This document shows, in pieces, positions 22,800-35,341 of a DNA stretch of 64,000 nucleotides; the first letter of the stretch is position 1, and each line of letters starts with the position of its first letter. Source of the stretch: Datura wrightii (Eukaryota > Streptophyta > Magnoliopsida > Solanales > Solanaceae); the NCBI GenBank assembly GCA_035772735.1, contig JASDFA010000007.1, positions 71,152,501-71,216,500 on the forward strand, read 5' to 3'. The translations under genes were made by a program, and so were the position numbers. Under the pieces are notes generated by a model. The model had not been told where the DNA came from, searched no databases, and saw nothing but the letters and a program-made list of their open reading frames with translations.

Positions 22800-24842
22800 C
22801 TCACTAGATATGATCACGGGTATGTTATGAGTTTTTCACCATAATGTTTATGCGTTGCTAGAGCTAGGGCCACATTATCCTTTCTGACTCCCTATGTTGC
22901 TATCAATTTGGGTGTTAATTCTGAAATTCTCTCAAAATCCTTCTCAGTCTCTGCTCCTATTAGTGAGTCAGTCTTAGCACAGAGGGTATACAGAAATTGC
23001 CTAGTTACAGTTCTCCAAAAAGTCACCTCGATTGATGTAGTAGATTTAGACATGACCGATTTCGATTTTATCTTTGGCATGGATTAGTTGTATTCCTGTT
23101 ATGCTTCAGTCAATTGTAGAACTTGAAAGGTAGATTTTGATTTTCGGGTGAACAAGTCCTAGGATGGAAGGGTAGTTCAATAGTGCTTGTAGGTCGCTTT
23201 GTCTCCTATCTTAAGGCCAGGAAGATGATTTCCAGTGGTTGTGTATATCATTTAGTTTGGTTAAGGGATTCTAAGTTTGAAACCGCAACTCTTCAGTCAA
23301 TTCCTATTGTTTGTGAGTATCCAGAGGTATTCCCAGATAATCTACTAGGAGTTCCTTCCAAGCTGGAGATTGACTTTGGGATAGACCTCCTCCCTGATAC
23401 GCAGCCAATATCCATTCCTCCTTACATAATGGGTCCAGCTGAGCTTAAGAAGTTGAAGGAATAGTTGAAGGATCTCTTAGATAAGGGTTTCATTAGGCCT
23501 AGTAAGTCCCTATGGGGTGCTCCCATCCTTTTTGTGCGTAAGAAAGATGGTTCTCTTAGGATGTGTATCGACTACAGTTAATTAAACAAGGTCACAATCA
23601 AGAATAAGTATACCATTCCCAGGATTGATGACTTGTTCAATCAGCTTCAGGGTGCTAGTTGCTTCTCAAAGATATACCTCAGATATGACTATCATCAGCT
23701 CAGAGTTAGAGAGTGTGACATTCCATATGCGACCTTTAAGACTCCGTATGGTCACTATGAATTGTCATTATGTTTTTTGGACTAACGAATACTCTTGTAG
23801 CTTTTATAAATTTGATGAACAAGGTGTTTAAGAAGTATTTGGATATGTTCATCATTGTCTTCATAGATTTTCCTTGTATATTCTCAGAGTGAAGAGGAGT
23901 ATGTTGCTCATTTAACGATTGTGCTGCAAACTTTTAAGGACCGCTAGTTGTTCGCCAAGTTCAGAAAGTATGAGTTTTGGCTGAATTCAATTGCATTTAT
24001 TGGTCATGTGTTTTATACTGGGGTGTTCAGGTGGACTCTCAAAATATTAAAGCGGTGAAGAACTACCTATACTTATCACTCCTACGACATTAGAAGCCTT
24101 TTGGGTTTCGCTGGCTACTACAGGAGGTTTGTAGGGGGGTTTTTATCCATTGCCTCACCTTTGACTATGTTAACTCAGAAGAAGGTCAAATTTCAGCGGT
24201 CCGATGCTTGTGAGAGGAGTTTTCAGGAGTTAAAGGCTCGACTCATTTCTGCTCTAATTGTGACCCTGCCAAAGGCACTGATAGTTTTGTAGTGTATTGT
24301 GATGCTTCTAAAGTTGGCCTCAAGTGTGTGTTGATGCAGCATGGTAAGGTCATCACTTATGCTTTAAGACAGCTTAAGACTTATGAGAAGAATTACCCGA
24401 TGCATGACCTTGAGTTAGTAGTAGTAGTGTTTGCCTTGAAGATTTAAAGACACTATTTGGGGTGCATGTTGATGTGTTCACAGACCATAAGAGCCTTCAG
24501 TATGTGTTTAGTCAGAAGAACCTGAACTTGCAGCAAAGAAGATGGTTTGAGCTTCTCAAAGACTATCACATGAGTGTTCTTTATCATCCAGGTAAGGCTA
24601 ATATGGTGATTGATACTCTTAGCAGGTTGTCCATGGGGAGCGTAGCTTATGTGGAAGATGGAAAGAATGAGTTAGTTAGAGATATCCACTGGCTCACTCG
24701 TTTAGGGGTTCGCCTTATGGATTCAGCAGATGGTGGTGTCATTATAAAGAATGGTTCGGAATATTCATTGGTAATAGAAGTTAAGGGAAAATACGATGAG
24801 GATCCTATCTTGGTTAAGTTAAAGGAAGCGTTCTGGAATTAG
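22800..24842 (+). pseudogene. B protease, reverse transcriptase and RNase H
   Basis: The protease active site reads RARATLSFLTPYVA (about 22860-22900), with Arg again at the Gly position. RT includes DLLDKGFIRPSKS (about 23465), FVRKKDGSLRMCIDY (about 23530) and a damaged catalytic site at about 23850-23875, where FIDD becomes FIDF by a frame break. RNase H has HDLELVVVVFALKI and HKSLQYVFSQKNLNLQQRRW (about 24405-24540). The last frame ends at 24842 near SLVIEVKGKYDEDPILVKLK. Confidence 0.8.
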
Positions 24843-24869
24843 AAAGTGGAGGTTTTCTCCCAAGGGGGA

Positions 24870-24967
24870 GATTGTGTACTCTGATATCATGGCTGACTAT
24901 GCATTTTGGATGTAGATGACTTAAGAGAGAGAATGTTGAGAGAGGCTAATAGATCTTGATACTCTAT
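24870..24967 (+). pseudogene. B integrase, first fragment
   Basis: This short stretch encodes the start of the integrase zinc-binding region (MLREANRS). It stops at F's left target-site copy TCTAT (24963-24967); the gene continues at 35342. Confidence 0.6.
24963..24967. repeat. F target-site duplication, left copy (TCTAT)
   Basis: It is identical to 35337-35341 on the other side of F and lies inside B's integrase. Confidence 0.9.
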
Positions 24968-27519
24968 TGTCACGCCCCGCCTTGGGGGTATGACTGGCAC
25001 CTGGTGCCCTAGTAGGACCAACACTGCTAACTGGTGAGCCTAAGCACATCTGGTGCCTGGCTAGCTCTAGCTCAGATTCAAGAAATCAATGGGCTATATA
25101 ACGGCTGTAAATATAGCCTCCGGCCGACTAGGCCTATAGCCACCAATACTATAACATCAGCTAGCCAGAATCACATTCATATAGGGGAACCTATGCGGGC
25201 CGACAAGGCCACCATGTTGTCTAGTTAACTCTAAATCAATATAACAAATGCTGAACAGCTACGTGACCGACAAGGTCACCACTACCGACTGGATAAGGCC
25301 TCACACGGCCAACATAAATAACTAAACACACGCACGGCCCCACACGACCGGCATAGCTAACCATAGGGAAATATATACATACTGCAAGCCTCTAAGAATA
25401 CTGATAAGACGGTCGGGATAGGGCCCCGGCCTACCCATGCGGTACAACAAAAGAAAAGGGATAAACCTCTAGCTATCTAGCTCCGGATGACTGGAGCTGA
25501 TGACCCTGTGAGCTAGCTGGAATCATGAGGTATCGGCTCCACATCTATGAGTACCTGCCTGCAAGTAATGCAGCGCCCCCAAGGGGCGTCAGTACCGCTG
25601 GTACTGAGTATGTAAAACAACAACTGAAAAATATCTGAAAACAACAATACAACTGATGGAGCTGAAATAGAAAGGAATAGACTAAACTGACTGAAAATGT
25701 AAAGCTAAGCCTACTCTCAACTATGCTGGAAGGAGTAGGAGTCATACCTGAAAATGTATTACTCTATTGTCGATCTACTCGTATCTAGTGTAACATGGCA
25801 TAACACAACATAACATAGCATAGCACACACAAACCTTACCCGGCCCCCATAAGCCGGGAAGTACATTCAACACGCAATCTATACCCCTACCCCAGTCGTC
25901 CCATCTCCTATAATAACTATAAGCATTCTGTCGATCCCCTGGGTATGCACTTGGGCTCGCTGAGCCCCTGACTATAACTGTGCCTGAGTCCGGAGGACTC
26001 CTGAATCAACACCCCAGGCGTACCCGCTCGACGGGGGTGTATAAAGGCCGACCAAGGCACAATATGGGGAAACCGGCATCCCATCTTCATCCCCTGTGGG
26101 ACGGCATGCCACTCCGTAGAGTGACGTATCCTCGCCCTCTGGCGGACGAGTCGATACAGCTATTAACCCTGGGGCGGTCATGAATGCTAGGTAATCCACC
26201 CCAAGACAATACAGTGGTCTCAACTAGTAATACTAACTGCGTATACCGCATGCTGAAGCTAGTGATGATAATGTATCTGTACATACTATATGCTGACTAG
26301 TGGTAGTGATATGTATGTATTTAATACATGCTGTGACTGATAATGGTATATGTATATAATCTTCTGTCATACTGTGTTGAGTCTAATGTTGAACAAGATA
26401 TAGTTTTTCTACTGGGAATCATGTTGTATAACTGAGTTTCATAGAAACATGATTTACTATTTCTAACATGCTTTCTAAACTTCATTTTAATCTACCATTC
26501 TACTTCTGAGATACCCTACAGATACTTATATTGCTTTGCTATGTTTCAACTGAATACGATAATATCCTAACATACTTAACTAGATCACATACTGGGCATG
26601 TTGTACAGGTCCTAACACTTTGTATTAGAATTTATACCATGCTAGCAATTTTCACGCTATATACAATATGATGCTTCCAATATCGTACTAATATTCATAC
26701 TAAACACAACACATGACTTCTGAAACATTCTACTGGCCTTTGAACTATCTTACTATTCCGAGACTACTAACTTGCCGAGGAAACTAGCTTTACATACCTT
26801 CACTTCTGATTTCCCGACTAACTAGCATAGCTCAGTCAGTATTTTCGCTATTACTCCCAACTGCATTCGTATATATGTCAATTAGTACTAAATACAACAC
26901 TATTATGAAGGACGACGTCACTTTTGATATAATTATAGCCTAAACTTAGGCCTATCGAAAGACGGTCGAAAACTTGCTATTTTTCAGAAGTCCAGAAGGG
27001 AGAAGTATTCACTTTACGGCTAGGAGCACAAGGACACTAATTTGGAGCAATTCTACTTACCTTAGTCCGGTAGCTTGACGATTCGTCGGCCGTATTTCCC
27101 GAAACAAAATCCGTAGGAATGCTCACTGCTGCTAAATACCTTGGTATCTGGAGTTAATTTAGATTTGGACTACGTTTGGCAGCGTAATCGGATGATAATA
27201 TATTAATCCTCTTCGTCTCTCTCTGTTTTCTACGTTTTCTGAAGTTTATCAAATGTTTTTAATGAAAATAAACCGAAGTGGGGCTTTATAAACTTGGGCC
27301 TGGACAGGCCCAACGTGTCACGGAGCCAACACGGTGGCCCCACCTCCTTGACACGCTGCCATCGCGGAGGGGCTCTGCCCCGGCTCCTTTCGCGATGGTT
27401 CGACAGGCTACTCGTCCAATCCTTTCACGGGCCTTTCTCTAGCATGTATGGTTTTCAAATATGCTTAACCAATGCGCGAATAGGACATCTAGGTGCCGGG
27501 AATCTTACGGGGTGTAACA
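24968..27519 (-). repeat. F 3' LTR (left on the plus strand)
   Basis: It runs from TGTCACGCCCC to GGGTGTAACA and aligns along its length with 32786-35336. The element's own TATA box is TTTATAAAG, at about 27283-27292. Confidence 0.92.
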
Positions 27520-27536
27520 TTCTCCCCCCTTAAGAA
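27520..27536 (-). other. F polypurine tract
   Basis: On the minus strand AAGGGGGGAGAA lies directly before the 3' LTR. The bases 27537-27789, up to the end of integrase, are noncoding 3' leader. Confidence 0.8.
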
Positions 27537-27789
27537 CATTCGTCCTCGAATGTAAACTTCTATCTAGAGGACTTCTCAACGTACTCAATTTGTTTATAAG
27601 AAAATTTCGGCAGAGTCTCCCCTGTAATATGGACTATCCCAAAAACCTGAAACGCAGAAAAGTCCAATACAGGTACTACACACAATACTTTAAGATTCAC
27701 TTGATAGCTAAACATCAATCTTTCTCATTTACACATATACAACCATAAAGTACTGCATAAGTAATAATACGGACATACCTGTCGCCTGA

Positions 27790-29147
27790 CTAGGCCTGGA
27801 ATAAGTGAGGATATCTAATCTTTATATCTTCCTCCGCCTCCCAAGTCATCTCCTCTAGGTTCCTGTTACGCCACAATACCTTGACAGACGCAATATCTTT
27901 AGTCCTCAATCTGCAAATCTGTCTGTCTAGGATAGCTACTGGAACCTCTTCATAGGCCAGCTCTTCTGTAACATGGATATCCTGGACTGGTACTACTCTG
28001 GACGGGTTTCCTATGCATTTCCTCAACATAGATACATGAAAGACCGGATGAACGGATTCCCGCTCTGGAGGCAAGTTCAACTCATATGCCACTTGGCCTA
28101 TTCTTCGACGAATCTGATAAGGCCCAACAAATCTTGGACTGAGCTTACCTTTCTTGCCAAATCTCATCACCCCTTTCATCAGGGACACTTTCAAAAATAC
28201 CCAATCATTCACATCAAATTCCAGGTTTCTGCGCCGCACATCTACATATGATTCCTGGCGGCTCTGTGCAGTCAGTAAGCGTTCTCTAATAAGCTTTACC
28301 TTCTCCTCTGACTGCTGAACAATGTCTGGCCCAATCAACACCGATTCCCCTATTTCAAACCAGCCAACCGCCGATCTGCATTTTTGCCCGTATAAAGCCT
28401 CGAAAGGCGCCATCTGAATAGCCGAGTGATAGCTATTATTATAAACAAATTCAATTAACGGCAAATGCTCATCCCAGCTACCTCCAAAATCTAGCACACA
28501 CGCTCGTAGCATGTCCTCGAGCGTCTGAATAGTGCGCTCAGCCTGTCCATCTGTCTAAGGGTGGAATGCTGTGCTCAAATTAATTCGCGTTCCCAGACCT
28601 CTCTGAAACGACTACCAAAATCTAGCCGTATACTATGCTCCTCTGTCTGAAATAATGGATACTGGTACTCCGTGCAACCTGACTATTTCTCGGATATACA
28701 ACTCCGCATAATCTTCGGACGAGAAGGTAGTTCTTACTGGCAGGAAATGAGCTGATTTTGTCCATCTGTCAACTATCACCCATATAGAGTCATGTCTGCG
28801 TCTGGTACGAGGTAATTCTGCCACAAAATCCATATTCACTGCTTCCCATTTCCAGAGAGGCACAACTATGTCCTGAGTCAAACCGCCTGGTTTCTGGTGT
28901 TCCACTTTTATCGGTTTGTAGTTAGGACACTGGGCTACAAATTCGGCAATTTCTATTTTCATTCCTGGCCACCAATAGTTCTCCTTGATATCATGGTACA
29001 TTTTCGTCGCACCGGGGTGAAGAGAATAACGGGCGTAATGTACCTCATTCATAATCTGCTGGCGGAGCCCTGAAACATCTGGAACACAGAGGTGACCTTT
29101 ACATAACAGCACTTCTTCCTTAGTTATCTGAAAATCTGGCGCTTTCC
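27790..29147 (-). pseudogene. F integrase with chromodomain-like tail
   Basis: The zinc-binding part has HYARYSLHPGATKMYHDI and CPNYKPIKVEH, where the second Cys is Tyr. The core has WVIVDRWTKSAHFLPV (Asp), SIISDRGA (Asp) and LPLIEFVYNNSYHS (Glu). The last 240 residues (28512-27790) are open and include GKLSPRFVGPYQI and the tail VKVLWRNRNLEEMTWEAE ending YPHLFQA, the chromodomain-like end of this lineage. Stops near 28630, 28612 and 28555 replace Gln. The protein would join the cDNA to chromatin in the nucleus. Confidence 0.88.
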
Positions 29148-29148
29148 C

Positions 29149-30774
29149 TTACTGAATTCTGCCCTCAAGCTGGACCAGGTCAGGATCTTCATATTGCCGT
29201 TCCTTTACTTCCTCAACTAATGACGATACAGCGGTGTTTTGAATTACCGCTCTGTTGCTCTCTGTTTCTGCTACTCGAACGGCTAGGCTAGCTAATTGAT
29301 GTATTTCTCTGACCAACTCTCGCTTCTCGGGCTGCAAATGTGCCAAACTCCCCATTGATTTACGGCTGAGAGCATCTGCTACTAAATTGGCTTTTCCCGG
29401 ATGATACAGAATGTCCACGTCATAATCTTTCAATAACTCCAACCAGCGACGCTGTCGCAAATTCAGCTCCCTCTGAGTGAAGATATACTGTAGGCTCTTA
29501 TGATTTGTGAAAATATCCACATGGACGCCATACAAGTAATGTCTCCATATCTTTAAGGCATGGATCACTGCGGCTAATTCCAGGTCGTGGGTAGGGTAAT
29601 TTTTCTCGTGTTTCCTCAGCTGTCTGGAAGCATACGCAATCACCTTACCATGCTACATCAACACCCAACCCAACCCAATGCCTGATGCGTCGCAATACAC
29701 TGAATAACCTTCTGTACCTTCCGGCAATGCTAACACTGGGGCGGAGGTTAATTTGTCTTTTAACTCCTGGAAGCTCTGCTCACATGCCTCTGTCCATTGA
29801 AACTTCGCTGCTTTCTGCATCAGTTTGGTCAGAGGTGCCGCTATAGTAGAGAATCCCTCAACAAATCTCCTGTAATATCCCGCTAACCCCAGAAAACTGC
29901 GGACTTCGGTCGGAGTGGTAGGCCTAGGCCAGGTTTTAACTGCTGCTATCTTCTGCGTGTCAACCTGTATACCAGCATCCGACAAAATATGCCCCAAGAA
30001 GGCTACTGAGTTCAGCCAGAATTCACACTTGGAGAACTTAGCATATAACTGGAGGTCCCTGAGAATCTGGAGCACTGTCCGTCAATGAGTCCGGTGATCT
30101 GCTTCGGAGCGAGAATACACCAGAATGTCATCAATAAATACGATCACGAACAGGTCCAGGTATGGTCTGAAAATACTGTTCATCAGGTCCATGAATATTG
30201 CTGGGGCATTCGTTAACCCAAAGGACATAACTAAAAATTTGAAGTGTCCATATCAGGTCCTAAACGCCGTTTTAGGAATATCTCTTTCACAAACTCGAAC
30301 CTGATGATATCCGGACCACAAGTCAATCTTGGAAAAGTATCTGGCCCCTTGTAGCTGATCAAACAAATCATCTATTCTGGGAAGCGGATACTTATTCTTC
30401 ACTGTGACTTTGTTCAACTACCGATAATCTATGCACATACGGAGCGAGCCATCTTTCTTCCTCACAAATAGAACTGGCGCACCCCATGGTGAAGTACTCG
30501 GTCTGATGAAACATTTATCTAGCAAATCTTTCAACTGCTCCTTCAACTTTCTGAGTTCTGCAGAAGCCATACGATAAGGAGGAATTGATATAGGCTGAGT
30601 TCCTGGTAATAAATCAATAGTGAAATCTATTTCCCTTTCTGGGGGAATACCAGGTAACTCATCTAGAAACACATCAAGGAACTCGTTCACCACCGGATTA
30701 GACTGGAGTGTCAGAGATTCTGCTCGGACATCCTGAACCCAGATTAGGTGGTAGATAGATCCCTTAGTTATCAA
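29149..30774 (-). pseudogene. F reverse transcriptase and RNase H
   Basis: RT motifs are LKDLLDKCFIRPSTSPWGAP, FVRKKDGSLRMCIDYR (about 30420-30465), MSFGLTNAPAIFMDL and VIVFIDDILVYS (about 30115-30150), with both catalytic Asp present. RNase H has SVYCDASGIGLG (about 29690) and HDLELAAVIHALKIW (about 29565). Stops occur at about 30417, 30256, 30087, 29651 and 29147. Apart from the one near 30087, they are TAG, TAA or TGA where relatives have CAG, CAA or CGA. Confidence 0.9.
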
Positions 30775-31401
30775 TTTCCTCGCCTGAAGGTAGGAAATAA
30801 ACCTACCTTTTGTAGTAGCTGTGCTACCTTTCCACTCTCACACTGCCTCTCCTGGAAAGTGGAATCGGACTGTCTTGGTCCAACATTCTACGTTAGCATA
30901 GCATGGCACCAACCAATCCATACCCATAATGGCATCGAAATCAATCATTTCTAACTCTACTAGATCTACTGTAGTCTGGCGATCAGCAACCTCTACTGTA
31001 CACCCTCGATAAATTCTACTAGCTATAATGGAGTCACCGACGGGTGTAGATACTGAAAAGGGCTGCTGTAATAACTCTGGTGCGATATTAAACTTTTGAG
31101 CCACAAATGGAGTAATGTAGGACAAAGTAGATCCTGGATCAATCAATACATAAGCAGGGTGTGAGCAGATAGTTATCATACCTGTCACAACATCAGGTGA
31201 TGCTTCTGAATCCTGCCTCCCTGGTAAAGCATATGTGCGGCTTGGACCCGCACCTACACTGGATGCCCCTGATCTGCCCCGACCATTGCCTGCCCACACT
31301 GAGGGCCTGCGCTCTACCGAGGATGCAGTAGCTCGTGACCCTGCAGATGTTTTGTCCTGTCTATCTCGATCCTCCTGACCTCTGGCTGGGCAATCTCTCA
31401 T
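30775..31401 (-). pseudogene. F protease
   Basis: An open frame of 187 residues follows the gag zinc knuckle. The active site is VLIDPGSTLSYITPFVA (Asp-Pro-Gly), then FDAIMGMDWL and VRFHFPGEAV before a TGA at about 30835, where the homologue at 60940 has Arg. It would process the polyprotein inside the particle. Confidence 0.85.
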
Positions 31402-32573
31402 CAGATGGCCCTCTTGGCCACAAATATAACATCCGGTGGAGCCATACCTGCATGCTCCAGAATGGCGTCGGCTGCATATAGGGCAAAGTGGTAGGGTATA
31501 CCTACTCTGCTCCGCCCTCCTCTGTAATGGTGAATCTGCAATCTGCGAGCCTCTGCCGGTCTCTGACTGCTCCCTGCGGCTAAATCTACCCCTCTACGGC
31601 TGTGGTGGAGGTGGGGGCCTGGGCGGCCTATCTAACAATCGTGGCCTAGGTCCTCCCCAAGCCTCCCTCTGTAACTCAACTGGCCTGTCCCTGCGGCGTT
31701 GTTCCTGATTGGTCCTCCTAATCTCCCGATGCCGCTGCCTGATGCCCTCAATATTCTGGGCAAATGCCTGAACTCGGGCAATATCCATGTCCTCTCGCAG
31801 TGTGGCCGTAATACAAGTCTCAACATATTCTAAATTCAACCCCATGATAAAGCGGTGTACTCTAGATGCCATGGTATCAACAAAGGCCGGTGCGTATGGG
31901 CCAAAGAATCAAACCGCAAGGCGTATTCCCAAACACTCATGGCCCCCTACTCTAGATGTAGGAACTGCTCCACCCAGACCTGTCGAATCTCCCGTGGCAA
32001 ATAGTGATCCAGAAAAGCTCCTGAGAAGCTGGACCAGGTCGGAGGGGAAACATCTCTCCCTCAGGACCTTTCCCATCTTTCATACCACAATACGGTGATG
32101 TCCCATAATCGGAATGCTGCCAACTCAACCGATTCTGTAGGCGTGGCATGCATAACCCGGAAAATTCTCTACATCTGATCTAGAAAATCCTAAGGGTCCT
32201 CTATCCGGTCCATACCTGTAATCTGTGGGGGATTCAGAGCTAAGAACTCTCGGACCCTCGAACTACCGGGCCCTCCTGACGACTCCGCAACTGTAGACGG
32301 CATCGGCTGACGCTGAGCAACCATCATCTGTGCTAACATGACTACTGCACTCCTAACCTCCTGGTCGGAAGGTATCGGTATAGGGATTGCTGGAGGTAGT
32401 GTCGCCCCAAGTGGCTCATAATGTGGTGGATACTGCTGAGAAGGCTAGGACGATGCCTCTGTAGTGCCCTCTGATCGGGCTGTTTCTAAACGAGGGTGAG
32501 GCATCCTGCTGGTGCCTTCCCCTGCTGCAATATCTAAGCTCCGTCCTGTGATAGGATGTCGCTGGTCTAACAT
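31390..32573 (-). pseudogene. F gag
   Basis: The ATG at 32573 starts MLDQRHPITGRSL, 196 bases after the primer site. The capsid region includes SSRVREFLALNPPQITGMD and LDHYLPREIRQVWVEQFLHL. The C-terminus has two Cys/His motifs, CPICSRRHSGAC and the intact CCHC knuckle CYICGQEGHLMRDC (about 31395-31440). Five in-frame stops (near 32450, 32190, 32172, 32058 and 31950) all fit C-to-T change of Gln or Arg codons. Confidence 0.85.
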
Positions 32574-32769
32574 TATCTGTAACCAAAGAATACAGTAAGC
32601 TCTAGGGACCCAACCCTATACTATACCGCTCTGCAGCATGACTGAATAAGAATAAAAGACAACCATACTATCATGCCTTGAAGCCTCCTACCCATAGTAT
32701 GTGGTGCACAACACATCCATAGGCAAGACTCTACTTAGCATGGCTTGCAGACTCCCTGGAACATGACTT

Positions 32770-32781
32770 GCTCTGATACCA
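32770..32781 (-). other. F primer binding site (tRNA-iMet)
   Basis: The minus strand reads TGGTATCAGAGC, a perfect match, 4 bases from the LTR. Confidence 0.9.
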
Positions 32782-32785
32782 AGTT

Positions 32786-35336
32786 TGTCACGCCCCGCCT
32801 TGGGGGAATGACTGGCACCTGGTGCCCTAGTAGGACCTAGACTGCTAACAGGTGAGCCTAAGCACATCTGGTGCCTAGCTAGCTCTAGCTCAGATTCAAG
32901 AAATCAACGGGCTATATAACGGCTGTAAATACAGCCTCCGGCCAACTAGGCCTATAGCCACATGTACTATAACATCAGCTAGCCAGAATCACATTCATAT
33001 AGGGGAACCTATGCGGGCCGACAAGGCCACCATGCTGTCTAGTTAACTCTAAATCAATATAACAAATGCTGAACAGCTACGTGACGGCAAGGTCACCACC
33101 ACTGACTGGATAAGGCCTCACACGGCCAACATAAACAACTAAACACACGCACGGCTCCACACGACCGGCACAACTAACGACAGGGAAATATATACAGACT
33201 GCAAGCCTCTAAGAATACTGATAAGACGGTCGGGACAGGGCCCCGGCCTACCCATGCGGTACAACAAAAGAAAAGGGATAAACCTCTAGCTATCTAGCTC
33301 CGGATGACTGGAGCTGATGACCCTGTGAGCTAGCTGGAATCACGAGGTATCGGCTCCTCGTCTATGAGTACCTGCAAGCAAGTAATGTAGCACCCCCAAG
33401 GGGCGTCAGTACCGCTGGTACTAAGTATGCAAAACAACAACTAAAAAATATCTAAAAACAACAATACAACTGATGGAACTGAAATAGAAAGGAATAGACT
33501 AAACTGACTGAAAATGTAAAGTTAAGCCTACTCTCAACTATGCTGGAAGGAGTAGGAGTCATACCTGGAAATGTATCGCTCTATTTTCGATCTACTCGTA
33601 TCTAGTGTAACATGGCATAACACAACATAACATAGCATAGCACACACAAACCTTACCCGGGCCCCATAATCCGGGAGGTACATTCAACACGCAATCTATA
33701 CCCCTATCCCAGTCGTCCCATCTCCTATAATAACTATAAGCATTCTGTCGATCCCCTGGGTATGCACTTGGGCTCGCTAAGCCCCTGACTATAACTGTAC
33801 CTGATTCCGGAGGACTCCTGAATCAACACCCCATGCGTACCCGCTCGACGGTGGTGTATAAAGGCCGACCAAGGCACAATATAGGGAAATCGACATCCCA
33901 TCTTCGTCCCCTGTGGGACGGCATGCCACTCCATAGAGTGATGTATCCTCTCCCTCTGGCGGACGAGTCGATACAGCTATTAACCCTGGGGCAGTCATGA
34001 ATGCTAGGTAATCCACCCCAAGACAATACAGTGGTCTCAACTAGTAATACTAACTGCGTATACCGCATGCTGAAGCTAGTGATGATAATGTATCTGTACA
34101 TACTATATGTTGACTAGTGGTAGTGATATGTATGTATTTAATACATGCTGAGACTGATAATGGTATATGTATATAATCTTCTGTCATACTGTGCTGAGTC
34201 TAATGTTGAACAAGATATAGTTTTTCTGCTGGGAATCATGTTGTATAACTGAGTTTCATAGCAACATGATTTACTATTTCTAACATGCTTTCTAAACTTC
34301 ATTTTAATCTACCATTCTACTTCTGAGATACCCTACAGATACTTATATTGCTTTGCTATGTTTCAACTGAATACGATAATATCCTAACATACTTAACTAG
34401 ATCACGTAATGGGCATGTTGTACAGGTCCTAACACTTTGTATTAGAATTTATACCATGCTAGCAAGTTTCACGCTATATACAATATGATTCTTCAAGTAT
34501 CGTACTAATATTCATACTAAACATAACACATGACTTCTGAAACATTCTACTGGCCTTTGAACTATCTTACTATTCCAAGACTACTAACTTGCCGAGGAAA
34601 CTAGCTTTACATACCTTCGCTTCTGATTTCCCGACTAACTGGCGTAGCTCGGTCAGTATTTTTGCTATTTCTCCCAACTGCATTCATATATATGTCAATT
34701 AGTACTAAATACAGCACTATTATGAAGGCCGACGTCACTTTCGATATAAATATAGCCTAAACTTAGGCCTATCGAAATATGGTCGAAAACTTGCTATTTT
34801 TTAGAAGTCCAGAAGGGAGAAGTATTCACTTTGCGGCTAGGAGCACAAGGACACTAATTTGGAGCAATTCTACTTAACTTAGTCCAGTAGCTCAATGATT
34901 CGTCGTCCGTATTTCGCGAAACAAAATCCGTAGGAATGCTCCCTACTGCTAAATACCTCGGTATCTAGAGTTAATTTAGACTTGGACTACGTTTGGTATC
35001 TTAATCGGATGATAATATATTAATCCTCTTCATCTCTCTCTGTTTTCTACGTTTTCTGAAGTTTATCAAATGTTTTTAATGAAAATAAACCGAAGTGGGG
35101 CTTTATATACTTGGCCCTGAACAGGCCCAACGTGTCACAGAGCCAAAGCGGTGGTCCCACCTCCGTGACACGCTGCCATCGCGGAGGGGCTCTGCCCTGG
35201 CTCCTTCCGCGATGGTTCAACAGGCTACTCGTCCAATCCTTTCCCGGGCCTTTCTTTAGCACGTATGGTTTTCAAATATGCTTAACCAACACGCGAATAA
35301 GCCATGTAGGTGCCGGGAATCTTACGGGGTGTAACA
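32786..35336 (-). repeat. F 5' LTR (right on the plus strand)
   Basis: It runs TGTCACGCCCC to GGTGTAACA on the plus strand and is followed by the target-site copy TCTAT. Confidence 0.92.
35097..35220 (-). promoter_or_regulatory. F LTR promoter: palindromic module and TATA box
   Basis: In element orientation, CCTCCGCGATGGCAGCGTGT and GTGACACGTTGGGCC precede TATATAAAG (about 35100-35112) by about 25 bases. The GC-rich block resembles the modules of the Athila-like E1 and I LTRs. Confidence 0.6.
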
Positions 35337-35341
35337 TCTAT
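35337..35341. repeat. F target-site duplication, right copy (TCTAT)
   Basis: It is identical to 24963-24967. Confidence 0.9.

Larger units (their letters stand above)
24968..35336 (-). mobile_element. F: full-length chromovirus (Tekay/Del-like)
   Basis: This 10.4 kb minus-strand element has LTRs of 2552 and 2551 bp, perfect TSDs (TCTAT), a tRNA-iMet primer site, gag, protease, RT, RNase H, integrase with chromodomain-like C-terminus, and a polypurine tract. The LTRs differ by about 3% in two 200-bp samples. It is structurally complete, but about 14 in-frame stops cross its ORFs. Confidence 0.92.

Noticed and set aside
25972..26284. Overlapping ORFs on both strands in the F and J LTRs (also 33734-34101, 45832-46227)
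   Set aside because: They recur because the LTR is duplicated, start at different points in each copy and match no protein family.
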